From Collimonas sp. OK307 (lineage in GTDB: Bacteria > Pseudomonadota > Gammaproteobacteria > Burkholderiales > Burkholderiaceae_D): 64,000 nt of DNA. The stretch is taken from NCBI RefSeq assembly GCF_900113705.1, contig NZ_FOQI01000001.1, forward strand, positions 496,001-560,000, written 5' to 3'. Made by a program: the position numbers and the translations under genes. The notes beneath the pieces were generated by a model. The model was not told the origin of the DNA and did not search any database. It saw only the letters and a program-made list of their open reading frames with translations. This document shows, one piece after another, positions 36,468 through 45,057 of this stretch (position 1 is the first letter of the stretch; each line of letters opens with the position of its first letter).

Positions 36468-38156
36468 ATGCCCTTACCAAAATTACCGACCAAACCCGCT
36501 GCTTTACTGTCCGTTCAAGATTATCCGAAAGCGGAAGCCGGCAAAGCCGTCAAACCACGTATCGCCGTAGTTGAACCGATTACCCGTAACAAAGAAGTTG
36601 CTCCACAAGCACGCAACAAAACAGTAGAAAACCGTAAAACCGGCAAGGCCCCCGCGGAAAATTCGCGTGCCGTTGCCGACAAATCCGCGAAACCGGCCGA
36701 AGGCCACATCCGACCGAAATCGATGACCAGTCGTGCCGCCGACAAAACTGGCGTGACCAAATTATTCGTGCTGGACACCAACGTCCTGATGCACGATCCA
36801 ACGTCCCTGTTCCGTTTTGAAGAACATGACATCTACCTGCCGATGGTGACGCTGGAGGAACTCGATAACCACAAGAAAGGCATGTCGGAAGTCGCACGTA
36901 ACGCGCGCCAGGTATCCCGTTCGCTGGATGCGCTGGTAGGCGATGTGGTCGACGATCAGATCGACCATGGTATTCCTTTGTCGAAACTCGGCAACAAGGA
37001 CGCCAAGGGCCGCCTGTTCTTCCAGACCAAGCTGCAAAATGCCGATCTGCCTGAAGGTTTGCCGGTTGGTAAAGCCGACAACCAGATTCTCGGCGTAGTG
37101 CGTGGACTGGAAGCCGAGTCGCCTGGCCGTGCCGTAGTGCTGGTGTCGAAAGACATCAACATGCGCATCAAGGCGCGGGCGATGGGCTTGCCGGCAGAAG
37201 ATTATTTCAACGACCATGTGCTGGAAGACACCGACCTGCTGTATTCGGGTATTCAGCAATTGCCGGACGATTTCTGGATCAAGCACGGCAAGGGCATCGA
37301 ATCCTGGCAGGAAAACAAGCATGGCACCGGCTATACTTACTATCGCCTGAGCGGGCCGCTGGTACCGTCGTTGCTGGTCAATCAGTTCGTCTTCATCGAA
37401 CCGAAAAACGGCGAGCCTGCGTTCTACGGACAAGTCACCCAGATCAACGGCAAGACGGCAGTACTGCAAACCTTGCGCGATTACGGCCACGCCAAGAACA
37501 GTGTGTGGGGCATTACCGCGCGCAACCGTGAGCAGAATTTCGCGTTGAACCTGCTGATGAATCCGGATTGCGACTTCGTCACCTTGCTGGGTCAGGCCGG
37601 CACCGGTAAAACCTTGCTGGCACTGGCGGCTGGTCTGGCCCAGGTGCTGGAAACCAAGACTTACAACGAAATCATCGTGACCCGCGTCACGGTGCCGGTC
37701 GGTGAGGATATCGGTTTCCTGCCAGGTACTGAAGAAGAGAAGATGGGGCCGTGGATGGGCGCCTTCGACGACAATCTGGAAGTGCTCAACAAATCCGATT
37801 CGGATGCCGGCGAATGGGGTCGCGCCGCCACCCAGGATCTGATTCGTTCGCGTATCAAGATCAAGTCGCTCAACTTCATGCGCGGCCGTACTTTCGTCAA
37901 CAAGTTCCTGATCATCGACGAAGCGCAAAACCTGACGCCGAAGCAAATCAAAACGTTGGTCACACGTGCCGGCCCTGGCACCAAGATCATCTGCCTCGGT
38001 AATATCGCCCAGATCGATACGCCTTACCTGACTGAAGGCTCGAGCGGCCTGACGTATGTTGTCGATCGTTTCAAGGGCTGGTCGCACAGCGGCCATGTGA
38101 CGCTGGCGCGCGGTGAACGTTCGCGCCTGGCCGATCATGCCAGCGATGTGCTGTAA
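36468..38156 (+). CDS. PIN-domain and PhoH ATPase fusion protein
   Basis: Fusion of a PIN ribonuclease domain and a PhoH-type RecA-like ATPase/helicase (PhoH2 architecture), proposed to act on RNA. Residues 1-95 are low complexity, rich in Lys, Ala and Pro. The PIN domain starts at LFVLDTNVLMHD with Asp103, followed by VTLEELDNHKKG and the late VLVSKDINMRIKA. The ATPase has Walker A GQAGTGKTLLALAAGLAQ near residue 371 and a Walker B-like KFLIIDEAQNLTPKQ near residue 480. The 562 residues match the family. PhoH2 genes in actinobacteria sit beside an antitoxin-like gene; none is visible here. Confidence 0.93.
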   Translation: MPLPKLPTKPAALLSVQDYPKAEAGKAVKPRIAVVEPITRNKEVAPQARNKTVENRKTGKAPAENSRAVADKSAKPAEGHIRPKSMTSRAADKTGVTKLFVLDTNVLMHDPTSLFRFEEHDIYLPMVTLEELDNHKKGMSEVARNARQVSRSLDALVGDVVDDQIDHGIPLSKLGNKDAKGRLFFQTKLQNADLPEGLPVGKADNQILGVVRGLEAESPGRAVVLVSKDINMRIKARAMGLPAEDYFNDHVLEDTDLLYSGIQQLPDDFWIKHGKGIESWQENKHGTGYTYYRLSGPLVPSLLVNQFVFIEPKNGEPAFYGQVTQINGKTAVLQTLRDYGHAKNSVWGITARNREQNFALNLLMNPDCDFVTLLGQAGTGKTLLALAAGLAQVLETKTYNEIIVTRVTVPVGEDIGFLPGTEEEKMGPWMGAFDDNLEVLNKSDSDAGEWGRAATQDLIRSRIKIKSLNFMRGRTFVNKFLIIDEAQNLTPKQIKTLVTRAGPGTKIICLGNIAQIDTPYLTEGSSGLTYVVDRFKGWSHSGHVTLARGERSRLADHASDVL

Positions 38157-38226
38157 GAAATGTTGTAAAAAATGTTGTAAGAATCGCTAACAGCTAGCGC
38201 AGAGATGCGCTGGCCGGATGGCTGAA

Positions 38227-38265
38227 CGGGTGCAGTTCAATTTCGGTTGAATTGCACCCGTTTTT
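38227..38265 (+). terminator. Rho-independent terminator after the PhoH gene
   Basis: CGGGTGCA-g-TTCAA and TTGAA-t-TGCACCCG arms around TTTCGG, followed by TTTTT. It lies 70 bp past the stop. Confidence 0.9.
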
Positions 38266-38323
38266 ATTTGATGATGTGATATTCAGCCATCTTCCGTGGC
38301 GAAACCAGCCGAAGAGTACGCCA

Positions 38324-39058
38324 ATGAAACTCGCCATTCTTTCCGACATTCACGCCAACATCTGGGCGCTGGAAGCCGTTCTGGCCGACATCAAGAAGCA
38401 AGGGGTGGATTTGATCGTCAACGCCGGCGACATCCTGTCCGGGCCGCTGGAACCCGCAGCGACCGCAGATTTATTGATGCCGCTGCAATTGCCAACCATT
38501 CGCGGCAACCACGAGCGCCAGTTGCTTGCCTGCGAACAGCAAGCCGGCCATCCCAGCGACCAGTTCGCGTTTGAACACACGACGCAGGCGCAGCGCGACT
38601 GGATCAAAGGATTGCCAGGCACACTGGTTATCTCCGACGAGGTTTTCATGTGCCACGGCACGCCAGCCAGTGATTTGGTTTACTTCCTTGAACAGGTCGA
38701 CCGGCGTGGCTGCCGCATGGCCGCCGCTGCCGATATTGAAACCCGTGCTACCGGCATCACGCATAGCCTGATCATTTGTGGACATACACACAAGCCACGT
38801 GCCTACGCTATCTCCGGCGAACGCGTGGTGGTCAATCCCGGCAGCGTCGGCTTGCAAGCTTATGACGACGACCAGCCCTACTTCCACGCCATCGAGAACG
38901 GCAGCCCGCATGCCCGTTATGCCATTTGCGAACAAAGCGCGCATGGCTGGAATGTCATGCATCTGAATATCAGTTACGACCATCACAAGGCCGCCGCCAC
39001 AGCGCTAAAGAACGGCAGGAGCGACTGGGCGACGTGGCTGTCGACCGGAAGAGTCTAA
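38324..39058 (+). CDS. Calcineurin-like metallophosphoesterase (YfcE/MJ0936-type)
   Basis: Small metal-dependent phosphoesterase, probably acting on phosphodiesters, substrate unknown. The ATG at 38324 starts the conserved MKLAILSDIHANIWALEAVL; a spurious TTG extension precedes it. The 244 residues carry the metal ligands in LSDIHAN, NAGDILSGP, RGNHERQ, IICGHTHKPRA and NPGSVG. It lies alone between the PhoH terminator and a convergent ABC permease gene. Confidence 0.9.
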   Translation: MKLAILSDIHANIWALEAVLADIKKQGVDLIVNAGDILSGPLEPAATADLLMPLQLPTIRGNHERQLLACEQQAGHPSDQFAFEHTTQAQRDWIKGLPGTLVISDEVFMCHGTPASDLVYFLEQVDRRGCRMAAAADIETRATGITHSLIICGHTHKPRAYAISGERVVVNPGSVGLQAYDDDQPYFHAIENGSPHARYAICEQSAHGWNVMHLNISYDHHKAAATALKNGRSDWATWLSTGRV

Positions 39059-39081
39059 GCAAGAGCCTGAGCAAACCGGGC

Positions 39082-39115
39082 AAAAAAAAAACGGCGCATC
39101 GAACTCGATGCGCCG
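39082..39115 (-). terminator. Rho-independent terminator of the ABC operon
   Basis: CGGCGCATC and GATGCGCCG arms, with 10 T residues following on the minus strand. It lies just past the permease stop. Its A run on the plus strand means it does not serve the phosphoesterase gene well. Confidence 0.92.
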
Positions 39116-39138
39116 CAACCTTAAGACACTGCTAGAAC

Positions 39139-39993
39139 TCAGAATGCCACAGGACGCCACTTAAGCAAACGTTTTTCCAGCGTCGTCAGCAAGTAATCCG
39201 CAGCCAGAGCCACCACTGCCAACACGATCATCGCTGCAAACACGCCGCTGGCATTGAAAGCGCCTTGTGCGGTTGATATCAACAGGCCGATACCTTGCTT
39301 GGAACCGAGGAATTCACCCACTACCGCACCCACCAGGGCAAAACCGAAACTCACGTGCAGACTCGCCAGGATCCAGCTCAATGCGGAAGGAATCACCACC
39401 GACATCGTGACCTGGCGCGGCGATGCGCCGAGAATCTGCGCATTGGCAATCATGTAACGGTCGGCTTCACGCACACCTTGGAAAGCATTGCCGAACACCA
39501 CGAAGAACACCATCACCACCGCCAGCGCAACTTTGGAGGCCATCCCCAAACCCAGCGCGATGACGAAAATCGAGCCCAGCACCACCCGTGGAATCGAATT
39601 GGCAACCTGGATATAAATACTGAAGACATCGGATAACAATTTATTACGGCCGAGCAAAATACCGCAAATAACGCCGGCCACAGAACCGATCAGGAATCCC
39701 AACACTGTTTCTTCCAGCGTCACCAGCACCTGGGTCCATAACGGACCTTGCGAGGTGCCTTCCATGATCCAGTCATAGATTTGCACCACGATCAGCGAAG
39801 GTTGCGAAAAGAAGAATGGATCTATCCATTGCAGTCTTGCCGCCAGTTCCCAGCCGCCTAGCGTAAAAATCAGGATGCCGAGGCGCAGTGACATCACCAG
39901 CCAATAACGTTGCTTGATTTTTCGTTGCGCCTCTAGTTCGACAGTGGCCAGGCTGGCAGCGCTGAGCTTGTCGATTGCTTGTACTTGATTCAT
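39139..39993 (-). CDS. ABC transporter permease (NitT/TauT type)
   Basis: Inner-membrane permease of a SsuC/TauC-like importer for anions or small organic acids. The ATG at 39993 (MNQVQAIDKLS) is preferred over an open frame that extends 54 codons into the ATPase gene; 284 residues. Six hydrophobic segments and the EAA-type motif EADRYMIANAQILGASPRQ are present. It follows the ATPase gene. The ligand cannot be told from sequence. Confidence 0.92.
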   Translation of the reverse strand: MNQVQAIDKLSAASLATVELEAQRKIKQRYWLVMSLRLGILIFTLGGWELAARLQWIDPFFFSQPSLIVVQIYDWIMEGTSQGPLWTQVLVTLEETVLGFLIGSVAGVICGILLGRNKLLSDVFSIYIQVANSIPRVVLGSIFVIALGLGMASKVALAVVMVFFVVFGNAFQGVREADRYMIANAQILGASPRQVTMSVVIPSALSWILASLHVSFGFALVGAVVGEFLGSKQGIGLLISTAQGAFNASGVFAAMIVLAVVALAADYLLTTLEKRLLKWRPVAF

Positions 39994-40084
39994 GGTAATT
40001 GCCTTTTTGCTTCCGCCTGGGTCGATATTGATATTGATATCGATCTCAACCTGGCGACAGTATGTAAATGGATAAAGCCAAGGA

Positions 40085-40942
40085 TTAGCTGATGTGCACT
40101 TCTTCGCGCAGATCGGCCCAGATCTTGCGCGAGATATCGATGAAGCGCTGTTCATAGCGCACTTCCGACATCACCCGTGGGCGCGGCAGATCGATCTCGT
40201 ACACACTCTTCAAGGTCGCAGGACGCGCGGTCAAGACATAGACTTTGTCGGCCAGCGCAATCGCCTCTTCCAGGTCATGGGTGACGAATACCACCGAACC
40301 GGCTTGCGACGACCACAATTGCAGCAACTCGTCTTGCATCAGGGTGCGGGTCTGCATGTCGAGCGCGCTGAAAGGTTCGTCCATCAACAAAATTTCAGGG
40401 CTGTTGATAAACGTCTGCGCCAGCGCGACGCGCTTGCGCATGCCGCCGGACAATTGATGCGGGTAGTGATTGGCGAACTTGTCGAGGCCGACACGGCGTA
40501 TCCATTCTTCGGCCAGGGCATAAGCGGCGTCTTTCGGCTTGCCACGAAACAGCGGTCCGGCTGCTACGTTGTGCAGCACGCTGCGCCAAGGGAATACAGC
40601 GTCGTTCTGGAATACAAAACCAATCCGCGGATCGATGCCGCTGACCGGTTCGCCCATGATGCGCACCTCGCCCACGGTCGGCTTGAGCAACCCGGTGATC
40701 ATGCTCAGCGTCGTCGATTTACCGCAGCCGGTCGGCCCCACGATAGCGACGAACTCGCCGCGCGCCACGCTCATGGTGAAATCACGCAACGCCACGGTGG
40801 CCTTACCGTCAGGGGAAATGAAACGGCACGACACGTTGCGCAGCTCGATGGCGGGCGTGTCCCGCAAAACCTGAGGTGCTGACGACGATGCCGCAGGTTG
40901 TGCGTTTGTTGCCGATGTTGCTTGAATCGTTGCTTGAGTCAT
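40085..40942 (-). CDS. ABC transporter ATP-binding protein (NitT/TauT type)
   Basis: Energises the importer. The ATG at 40942 has AAGGA with 7-nt spacing, 285 residues with an Ala/Thr/Ser-rich N-terminal ~30 residues. Walker A is GPTGCGKSTTLSMI, the ABC signature LSGGMRKRVALAQ, Walker B EILLMDEPFSALD and the switch His in VFVTHDLEEAIAL. It lies between the binding-protein gene and the permease gene, 128 bp and 91 bp apart. Confidence 0.94.
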   Translation of the reverse strand: MTQATIQATSATNAQPAASSSAPQVLRDTPAIELRNVSCRFISPDGKATVALRDFTMSVARGEFVAIVGPTGCGKSTTLSMITGLLKPTVGEVRIMGEPVSGIDPRIGFVFQNDAVFPWRSVLHNVAAGPLFRGKPKDAAYALAEEWIRRVGLDKFANHYPHQLSGGMRKRVALAQTFINSPEILLMDEPFSALDMQTRTLMQDELLQLWSSQAGSVVFVTHDLEEAIALADKVYVLTARPATLKSVYEIDLPRPRVMSEVRYEQRFIDISRKIWADLREEVHIS

Positions 40943-41070
40943 TTGAAGTTCCTTCTTGTCCAGATCGGAGCCATCCCGAAGTAGTCGGTTGGCGCGAGTC
41001 TCGTCACCGGCGCCGCTGTGCGACTCCGGTCCGCTCACTTTATTATTACTAAGCTTGTTTGCCGTCAGTC

Positions 41071-42087
41071 TTACTTGGCTTGACTGACAAACTCGTTGGT
41101 ATAGGTTTTAGCAAGATCGATATGCTTGCCTTTGACGTTCGGATTGAAACCGGACAGAACCGACAATACTGTTTCCGGGCCGCCGGAAGGCATTTTGCCG
41201 TCCGGTGAAAACATCGGCAGGGAATTCTGCAGGGCCTGCACATACATAGCCTTGTCATTGCCGTAGTAATCCTTCGGCATCTTGTCCGCGATTTCCGCAG
41301 CGCTATGGGTATTGATGAATTTGAGCGTCTTGACGAAGGCGCGCGCCAGCTTGGCGGCTTCCACCTTATGCGTGTTCAGCCATGGACGTTGAACATACAG
41401 GCTGGATGCAGGATACAAACCACCCAGCGCCTTGACCGTACCTTCGACCGTGCGCATGTCGACCAGAACCTTTGCTTCGCCGGTCTTCAACAGCTGCGAA
41501 ATGGTCGGTTCGGTAGTCATCCCGGCGTCGATACGCCCCTGTTTGATCGCCACGATGAATGTATTGTCGGCGCCCACAGGCAATACCGAGTATTGACTGG
41601 AAGTAATGCCATGCTTGGCAGCCAGATACTGTGTCAGGAAATTGGTCGATGAACCGAGTCCGGTCACGCCCAATGTCTTGCCTTTGACGTCGGCCATGCT
41701 CTTGATGGAATCGGCGGATTTAGTCGCCACCATTTCGGCTTCGCCAGGAACCTGGCCGAAAACCACGATCGCGGTGACTTCCTTGCCCTTGCTTTGCAAG
41801 TCGATGGAGTGGTCGTAAAAGCCGACTACTGCCTGAACTGCGCCAGCCAGCAGCTCATTCTCGGCATCGACGCCAGCCGGCTGCGATTGCAGCTCGACAT
41901 CCAATCCCTCTTCTTTGAAATATCCCAGCTGCTCAGTGAGCTTGGCCGGCAGATAGATCATCTTGGTGATGCCGCCGACCATGATAGTGATTTTTCCTGA
42001 ATCGGCTGCCATTGCCTGGCTTGCGCCAACCACACCGGCAGCGACGAGCAAAGCGGAAATCAGTGATCCACGGATGAGGGTATGCAT
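41071..42087 (-). CDS. ABC transporter substrate-binding protein (NitT/TauT, SsuA/THI5-like)
   Basis: Periplasmic binding protein that delivers ligand to the permease. The ATG at 42087 has GGAG upstream and starts a signal peptide (MHTLIRGSLISALLVAAGVVG, cut after QAMA); 338 residues. The fold has GITKMIYLPAKLTEQLGYFKEEGLDVEL, GVTGLGSSTNFLTQYLAAKHGI and MTTEPTISQLLKTGEA, as in nitrate, sulfonate, taurine or pyrimidine-precursor binders. First gene of a three-gene minus operon. The divergent two-component system 170 bp away may control it. Ligand unknown. Confidence 0.92.
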   Translation of the reverse strand: MHTLIRGSLISALLVAAGVVGASQAMAADSGKITIMVGGITKMIYLPAKLTEQLGYFKEEGLDVELQSQPAGVDAENELLAGAVQAVVGFYDHSIDLQSKGKEVTAIVVFGQVPGEAEMVATKSADSIKSMADVKGKTLGVTGLGSSTNFLTQYLAAKHGITSSQYSVLPVGADNTFIVAIKQGRIDAGMTTEPTISQLLKTGEAKVLVDMRTVEGTVKALGGLYPASSLYVQRPWLNTHKVEAAKLARAFVKTLKFINTHSAAEIADKMPKDYYGNDKAMYVQALQNSLPMFSPDGKMPSGGPETVLSVLSGFNPNVKGKHIDLAKTYTNEFVSQAK

Positions 42088-42258
42088 TGTGTTGTCTCCA
42101 TTTATTTTTGGGATAATGACCGGATACATATGGCGGGGTGCCGTTGTTCCAGTCTTGGGCGTATTCTAGAGTGCGCTAACTTTCATCCAGCTTTCCAAAT
42201 TCGTGTTATTTCGTGTAATTTAGCTTGCAGTGCAACATAACCAATTTATCCCGTTTCT

Positions 42259-42933
42259 ATGAAATTACTCCTGATCGAAGACAATCCGCCGCTTGCGCTA
42301 TGGCTCAGCAAGATACTCAAGGAAGATAAGTTCACCATCGATCTCGCCACCGATGGCGAAGCCGCCGACCGCCTGCTGCAAAGCGAAAACTACGATGTGG
42401 TCTTGCTTGACCTGCAGTTGCCGAAAATGAGCGGCAAAAGCGTCTTGCGCCGCTTGCGCGAGCGGCATAACAACGTGCCGGTCATGATTCTCACCGCCAG
42501 CGGCTCGATTGACGAGAAAGTCGATTGCCTCGGCGCCGGCGCCGACGACTACCTGGTCAAGCCGTTCGAGGTACGCGAACTGGTGGCCCGGATCAAGGCC
42601 CTGATCCGCCGTCAAACGCCCGACAAGGCAGCAGAAATGCATTGCGCCGACCTGCGCTATGACAGCAACACGCGGCAGTTTTCGATTGCCGGCCAGTTGC
42701 TGGCGCTGCCCGGACGCGAACATGACGTACTCGAAATCCTGATGCTGAAACAAGGCAAGACCGTCTCCAAGAGCGCCTTGATGGATGGCGTATTCGGGCT
42801 CGATGACGAACCCAGCGCCGACGCGATTGAAATCTATATCCACCGCTTACGCAAGAAACTGGAACACTGCCAGGCCGCCATCATGACCCTGCGCGGACTC
42901 GGTTATCTGCTTAAACAGAAAGACCTCAATTGA
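42259..42933 (+). CDS. Response regulator, OmpR/PhoB family (TctD/QseB-like)
   Basis: DNA-binding response regulator, 224 residues. The receiver domain has the acidic pocket LLIEDN, the phosphoacceptor Asp51 in VVLLDLQLP, and the switch Lys in DYLVKPFEVREL; the winged-helix DNA-binding domain follows (YIHRLRKKLEH near residue 196). It overlaps the sensor kinase gene by 4 bp and is divergent from the NitT/TauT importer, so it may regulate it; that link is inference from position. Confidence 0.94.
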   Translation: MKLLLIEDNPPLALWLSKILKEDKFTIDLATDGEAADRLLQSENYDVVLLDLQLPKMSGKSVLRRLRERHNNVPVMILTASGSIDEKVDCLGAGADDYLVKPFEVRELVARIKALIRRQTPDKAAEMHCADLRYDSNTRQFSIAGQLLALPGREHDVLEILMLKQGKTVSKSALMDGVFGLDDEPSADAIEIYIHRLRKKLEHCQAAIMTLRGLGYLLKQKDLN

Positions 42934-44339
42934 TCATCAGCCTGCGCCTGCGCCTACTGTTGTGGTTGCTGATTCCGCTAACCTTGTTTGTCGCCATCAG
43001 CGCTGCGCTGTCGTATCGCAGCGCGCGTCAGACCGCCGATCTGGTACAAGACCATGCGTTGCTGGCGTCGGCGCAGGTGATTGCCGGCGAGATCCAATGG
43101 CTGGACGGCGTGCCGCACGCCAGCATACCGCCGGCGGCGCTGGAATCGCTGGTCTCGCCGGAGCAGGACCAGGTGTATTACCAGGTGATTACCGACCACG
43201 ACAGCTTGCTGGCCGGCCGCCCCGATTTTCCGCTGGCGCTGCGCTTTCCGCTGAGCGCGCCGGCATACAGCACGATTGACTACCATGGCCAGATGCTGCG
43301 CGTGGTTAGCGAGGTCCGCACGCTGTACAACGCCGGCCAGTTACACAAGATTGCGGTCCTGGTGGGCCAGACTACCCGCGCCCATGACCAGATGCTGGCG
43401 GGCCTGTGGCGCCCCTCCCTGCACCGCCAGATCGCCATGTTGTTGTTGGCAGCGATACTGGTGGTGCTTGGCCTGAGCATGGAGCTGCGGCCGCTGATGC
43501 ACCTGAAAGATCAACTGGCTTCTCGCGATTCGACTTCTGTGTCGCCGATCAGGCCTGGCCAGTTGCAACTGGAACTGCGGCCCATCGTCGAAGCCATCAA
43601 CCAAACCATCCAGCGCCTGAACACACAGGTATCGGCACAAAAACGCTTCATCACGGACGCCGCCCATCAATTGCGCACGCCGCTGACCTTGCTCGATTCG
43701 CAGATCCAGTTCGCCCGGCGCCTGAGCGATGAAGGCCGGCGCAGCGAAGTGCTGCAGGCGATGCAGGAAAGCAGCCGCAACATGACCGAGCTGACTAACA
43801 AGTTGCTACTGTTGTCGCAGGCGGAGGCCTCCAATACCACGGCCTTCCTCAGGCAACCGGTGGATTTGATGGCGGTCTCGGCAGCTGTGCTGGAAGAGAT
43901 TGTCGACCTGGCCCAACGCAAGAATATCGACCTTGGACTTGAGACAAAAATACAGCATGCCTGGGTGATGGGAAACGAAGCCTTGTTCACCGCCATGATG
44001 ATGAACCTGGTCGACAACGCCATCCGCTATACCCCCGTCAACGGCAAGGTCACCGTAGCCATCGCGGCCAGTCAGGAGCAAGTCGACATCAGCGTCGCCG
44101 ACAACGGCCCGGGTATTCCTGCCGAAGTGCGCAATCGCGTATTCGAGCGTTTTTTCCGTAACGCGGCGCCGGGCCAGGATGGCACTGGCCTCGGCCTTGC
44201 CATCGTTAAGGAAATTGTGATCGCAGCACAAGGCACGGTGACGTTGGCCGCCGGCGAGCAGCAGCGCGGCCTGGCCGTATTGGTGCAATTGCCCGCCATT
44301 GCAACTAGCCCGGATGAAGAAACCGCCAGCAAGATCTGA
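42930..44339 (+). CDS. Sensor histidine kinase (TctE/QseC-like)
   Basis: Inner-membrane sensor kinase partner of the response regulator. TTG start at 42930 overlapping the regulator stop by 4 bp; no ATG is available near the N-terminus. The 469 residues have a first transmembrane helix (LRLLLWLLIPLTLFVAIS), a periplasmic sensor of about 135 residues, a second helix near 169-186, the phosphorylated His246 in ITDAAHQLRTPL, and the N, G1 and G2 boxes (NLVDNAIRYTP, VADNGPGIP, GTGLGLAIVKE). The ligand it senses is unknown. Confidence 0.93.
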   Translation: MIISLRLRLLLWLLIPLTLFVAISAALSYRSARQTADLVQDHALLASAQVIAGEIQWLDGVPHASIPPAALESLVSPEQDQVYYQVITDHDSLLAGRPDFPLALRFPLSAPAYSTIDYHGQMLRVVSEVRTLYNAGQLHKIAVLVGQTTRAHDQMLAGLWRPSLHRQIAMLLLAAILVVLGLSMELRPLMHLKDQLASRDSTSVSPIRPGQLQLELRPIVEAINQTIQRLNTQVSAQKRFITDAAHQLRTPLTLLDSQIQFARRLSDEGRRSEVLQAMQESSRNMTELTNKLLLLSQAEASNTTAFLRQPVDLMAVSAAVLEEIVDLAQRKNIDLGLETKIQHAWVMGNEALFTAMMMNLVDNAIRYTPVNGKVTVAIAASQEQVDISVADNGPGIPAEVRNRVFERFFRNAAPGQDGTGLGLAIVKEIVIAAQGTVTLAAGEQQRGLAVLVQLPAIATSPDEETASKI

Positions 44340-44384
44340 ATAACAGTTCTAGAGTGTCATCAGCAAGGAATTTTGTTTTGCAGT

Positions 44385-44409
44385 ATATTCTTGCCTAGGC
44401 AATGAATAT
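44385..44409. promoter_or_regulatory. MarR-type operator upstream of the efflux operon
   Basis: The perfect 12-bp palindrome TTGCCTAGGCAA lies between ATATTC and GAATAT arms with one extra T, forming a 25-bp dyad 46-70 bp upstream of the marR-like start. Size, A/T-rich flanks and position suit autorepression by the adjacent regulator. Confidence 0.65.
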
Positions 44410-44454
44410 TAATGCATCAAATTAAGCACCAAGCTGAAAAAAGTTGAACACACC

Positions 44455-44937
44455 GTGAGCAATCCACCACCATTATTCACTCTGGATACCTATCAGATTG
44501 AAGAAAGCATAGGCTATTTATTGGCGCGCTCGCGTGCCATGCTGGTCAAAAGCTCTGATGAATCCCTGGCGCAGTATGGGATAACCCATGCACAAGGCGC
44601 TATTCTTCTGATGTTGTCAACAGGAAAGTATTCAACTGCAGCCGATCTGGCGCGTGAAACGTATACCGACGCGGCCTCTACCAAGCGCATGATCGATCGC
44701 CTGGTAGCGCGCGATCTGATCAAGCGCGAGCCATGTGCGCACGACAGGCGTTTGATGAAATTGCATCTGACTGCGGATGGCGTGGCGTTGTCGAAATTGA
44801 TGCCGCAGGCATTTTGCGGCGTACTGAACAAACATTTTTCAGAATTTAGCGCGGAAGAAATCGGCTTTTTGAAATCGATGCTAAGGCGTTTGCTGGCAAG
44901 CAATGTTTCTAATGCCCCGCCCGAAAAAACACATTGA
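44455..44937 (+). CDS. MarR-family repressor of the efflux operon (EmrR-like)
   Basis: Dimeric winged-helix regulator, 160 residues from a GTG at 44455 (MSNPPPLFTLDTYQIEES). The wing region TDAASTKRMIDRLVARDLIKREPCAHDRRLMKLHLT is typical of MarR. It lies first in a plus-strand operon with an outer-membrane factor, an EmrA-like adaptor and an EmrB-like exporter. It probably represses them and is released by exported compounds. An operator-like dyad lies upstream. Confidence 0.92.
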   Translation: MSNPPPLFTLDTYQIEESIGYLLARSRAMLVKSSDESLAQYGITHAQGAILLMLSTGKYSTAADLARETYTDAASTKRMIDRLVARDLIKREPCAHDRRLMKLHLTADGVALSKLMPQAFCGVLNKHFSEFSAEEIGFLKSMLRRLLASNVSNAPPEKTH

Positions 44938-44945
44938 CTATGCAA

Positions 44946-44958
44946 GAATAATTTATTC
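44946..44958. promoter_or_regulatory. Second small dyad before the OMF gene
   Basis: GAATAA-t-TTATTC directly after the marR stop codon. It shares the GAAT-type arms of the upstream operator, so it may be a secondary binding site, but it is short and A/T-rich. Confidence 0.3.
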
Positions 44959-45057
44959 AATATTACTTTTAAACAAGCAGCCTTCGTGGTGTTACTCGTA
45001 GTCTTCGTAGTCGCTCTATCTTTGGCCGCCAAATCAACCAGTCACATCAACATCGAC

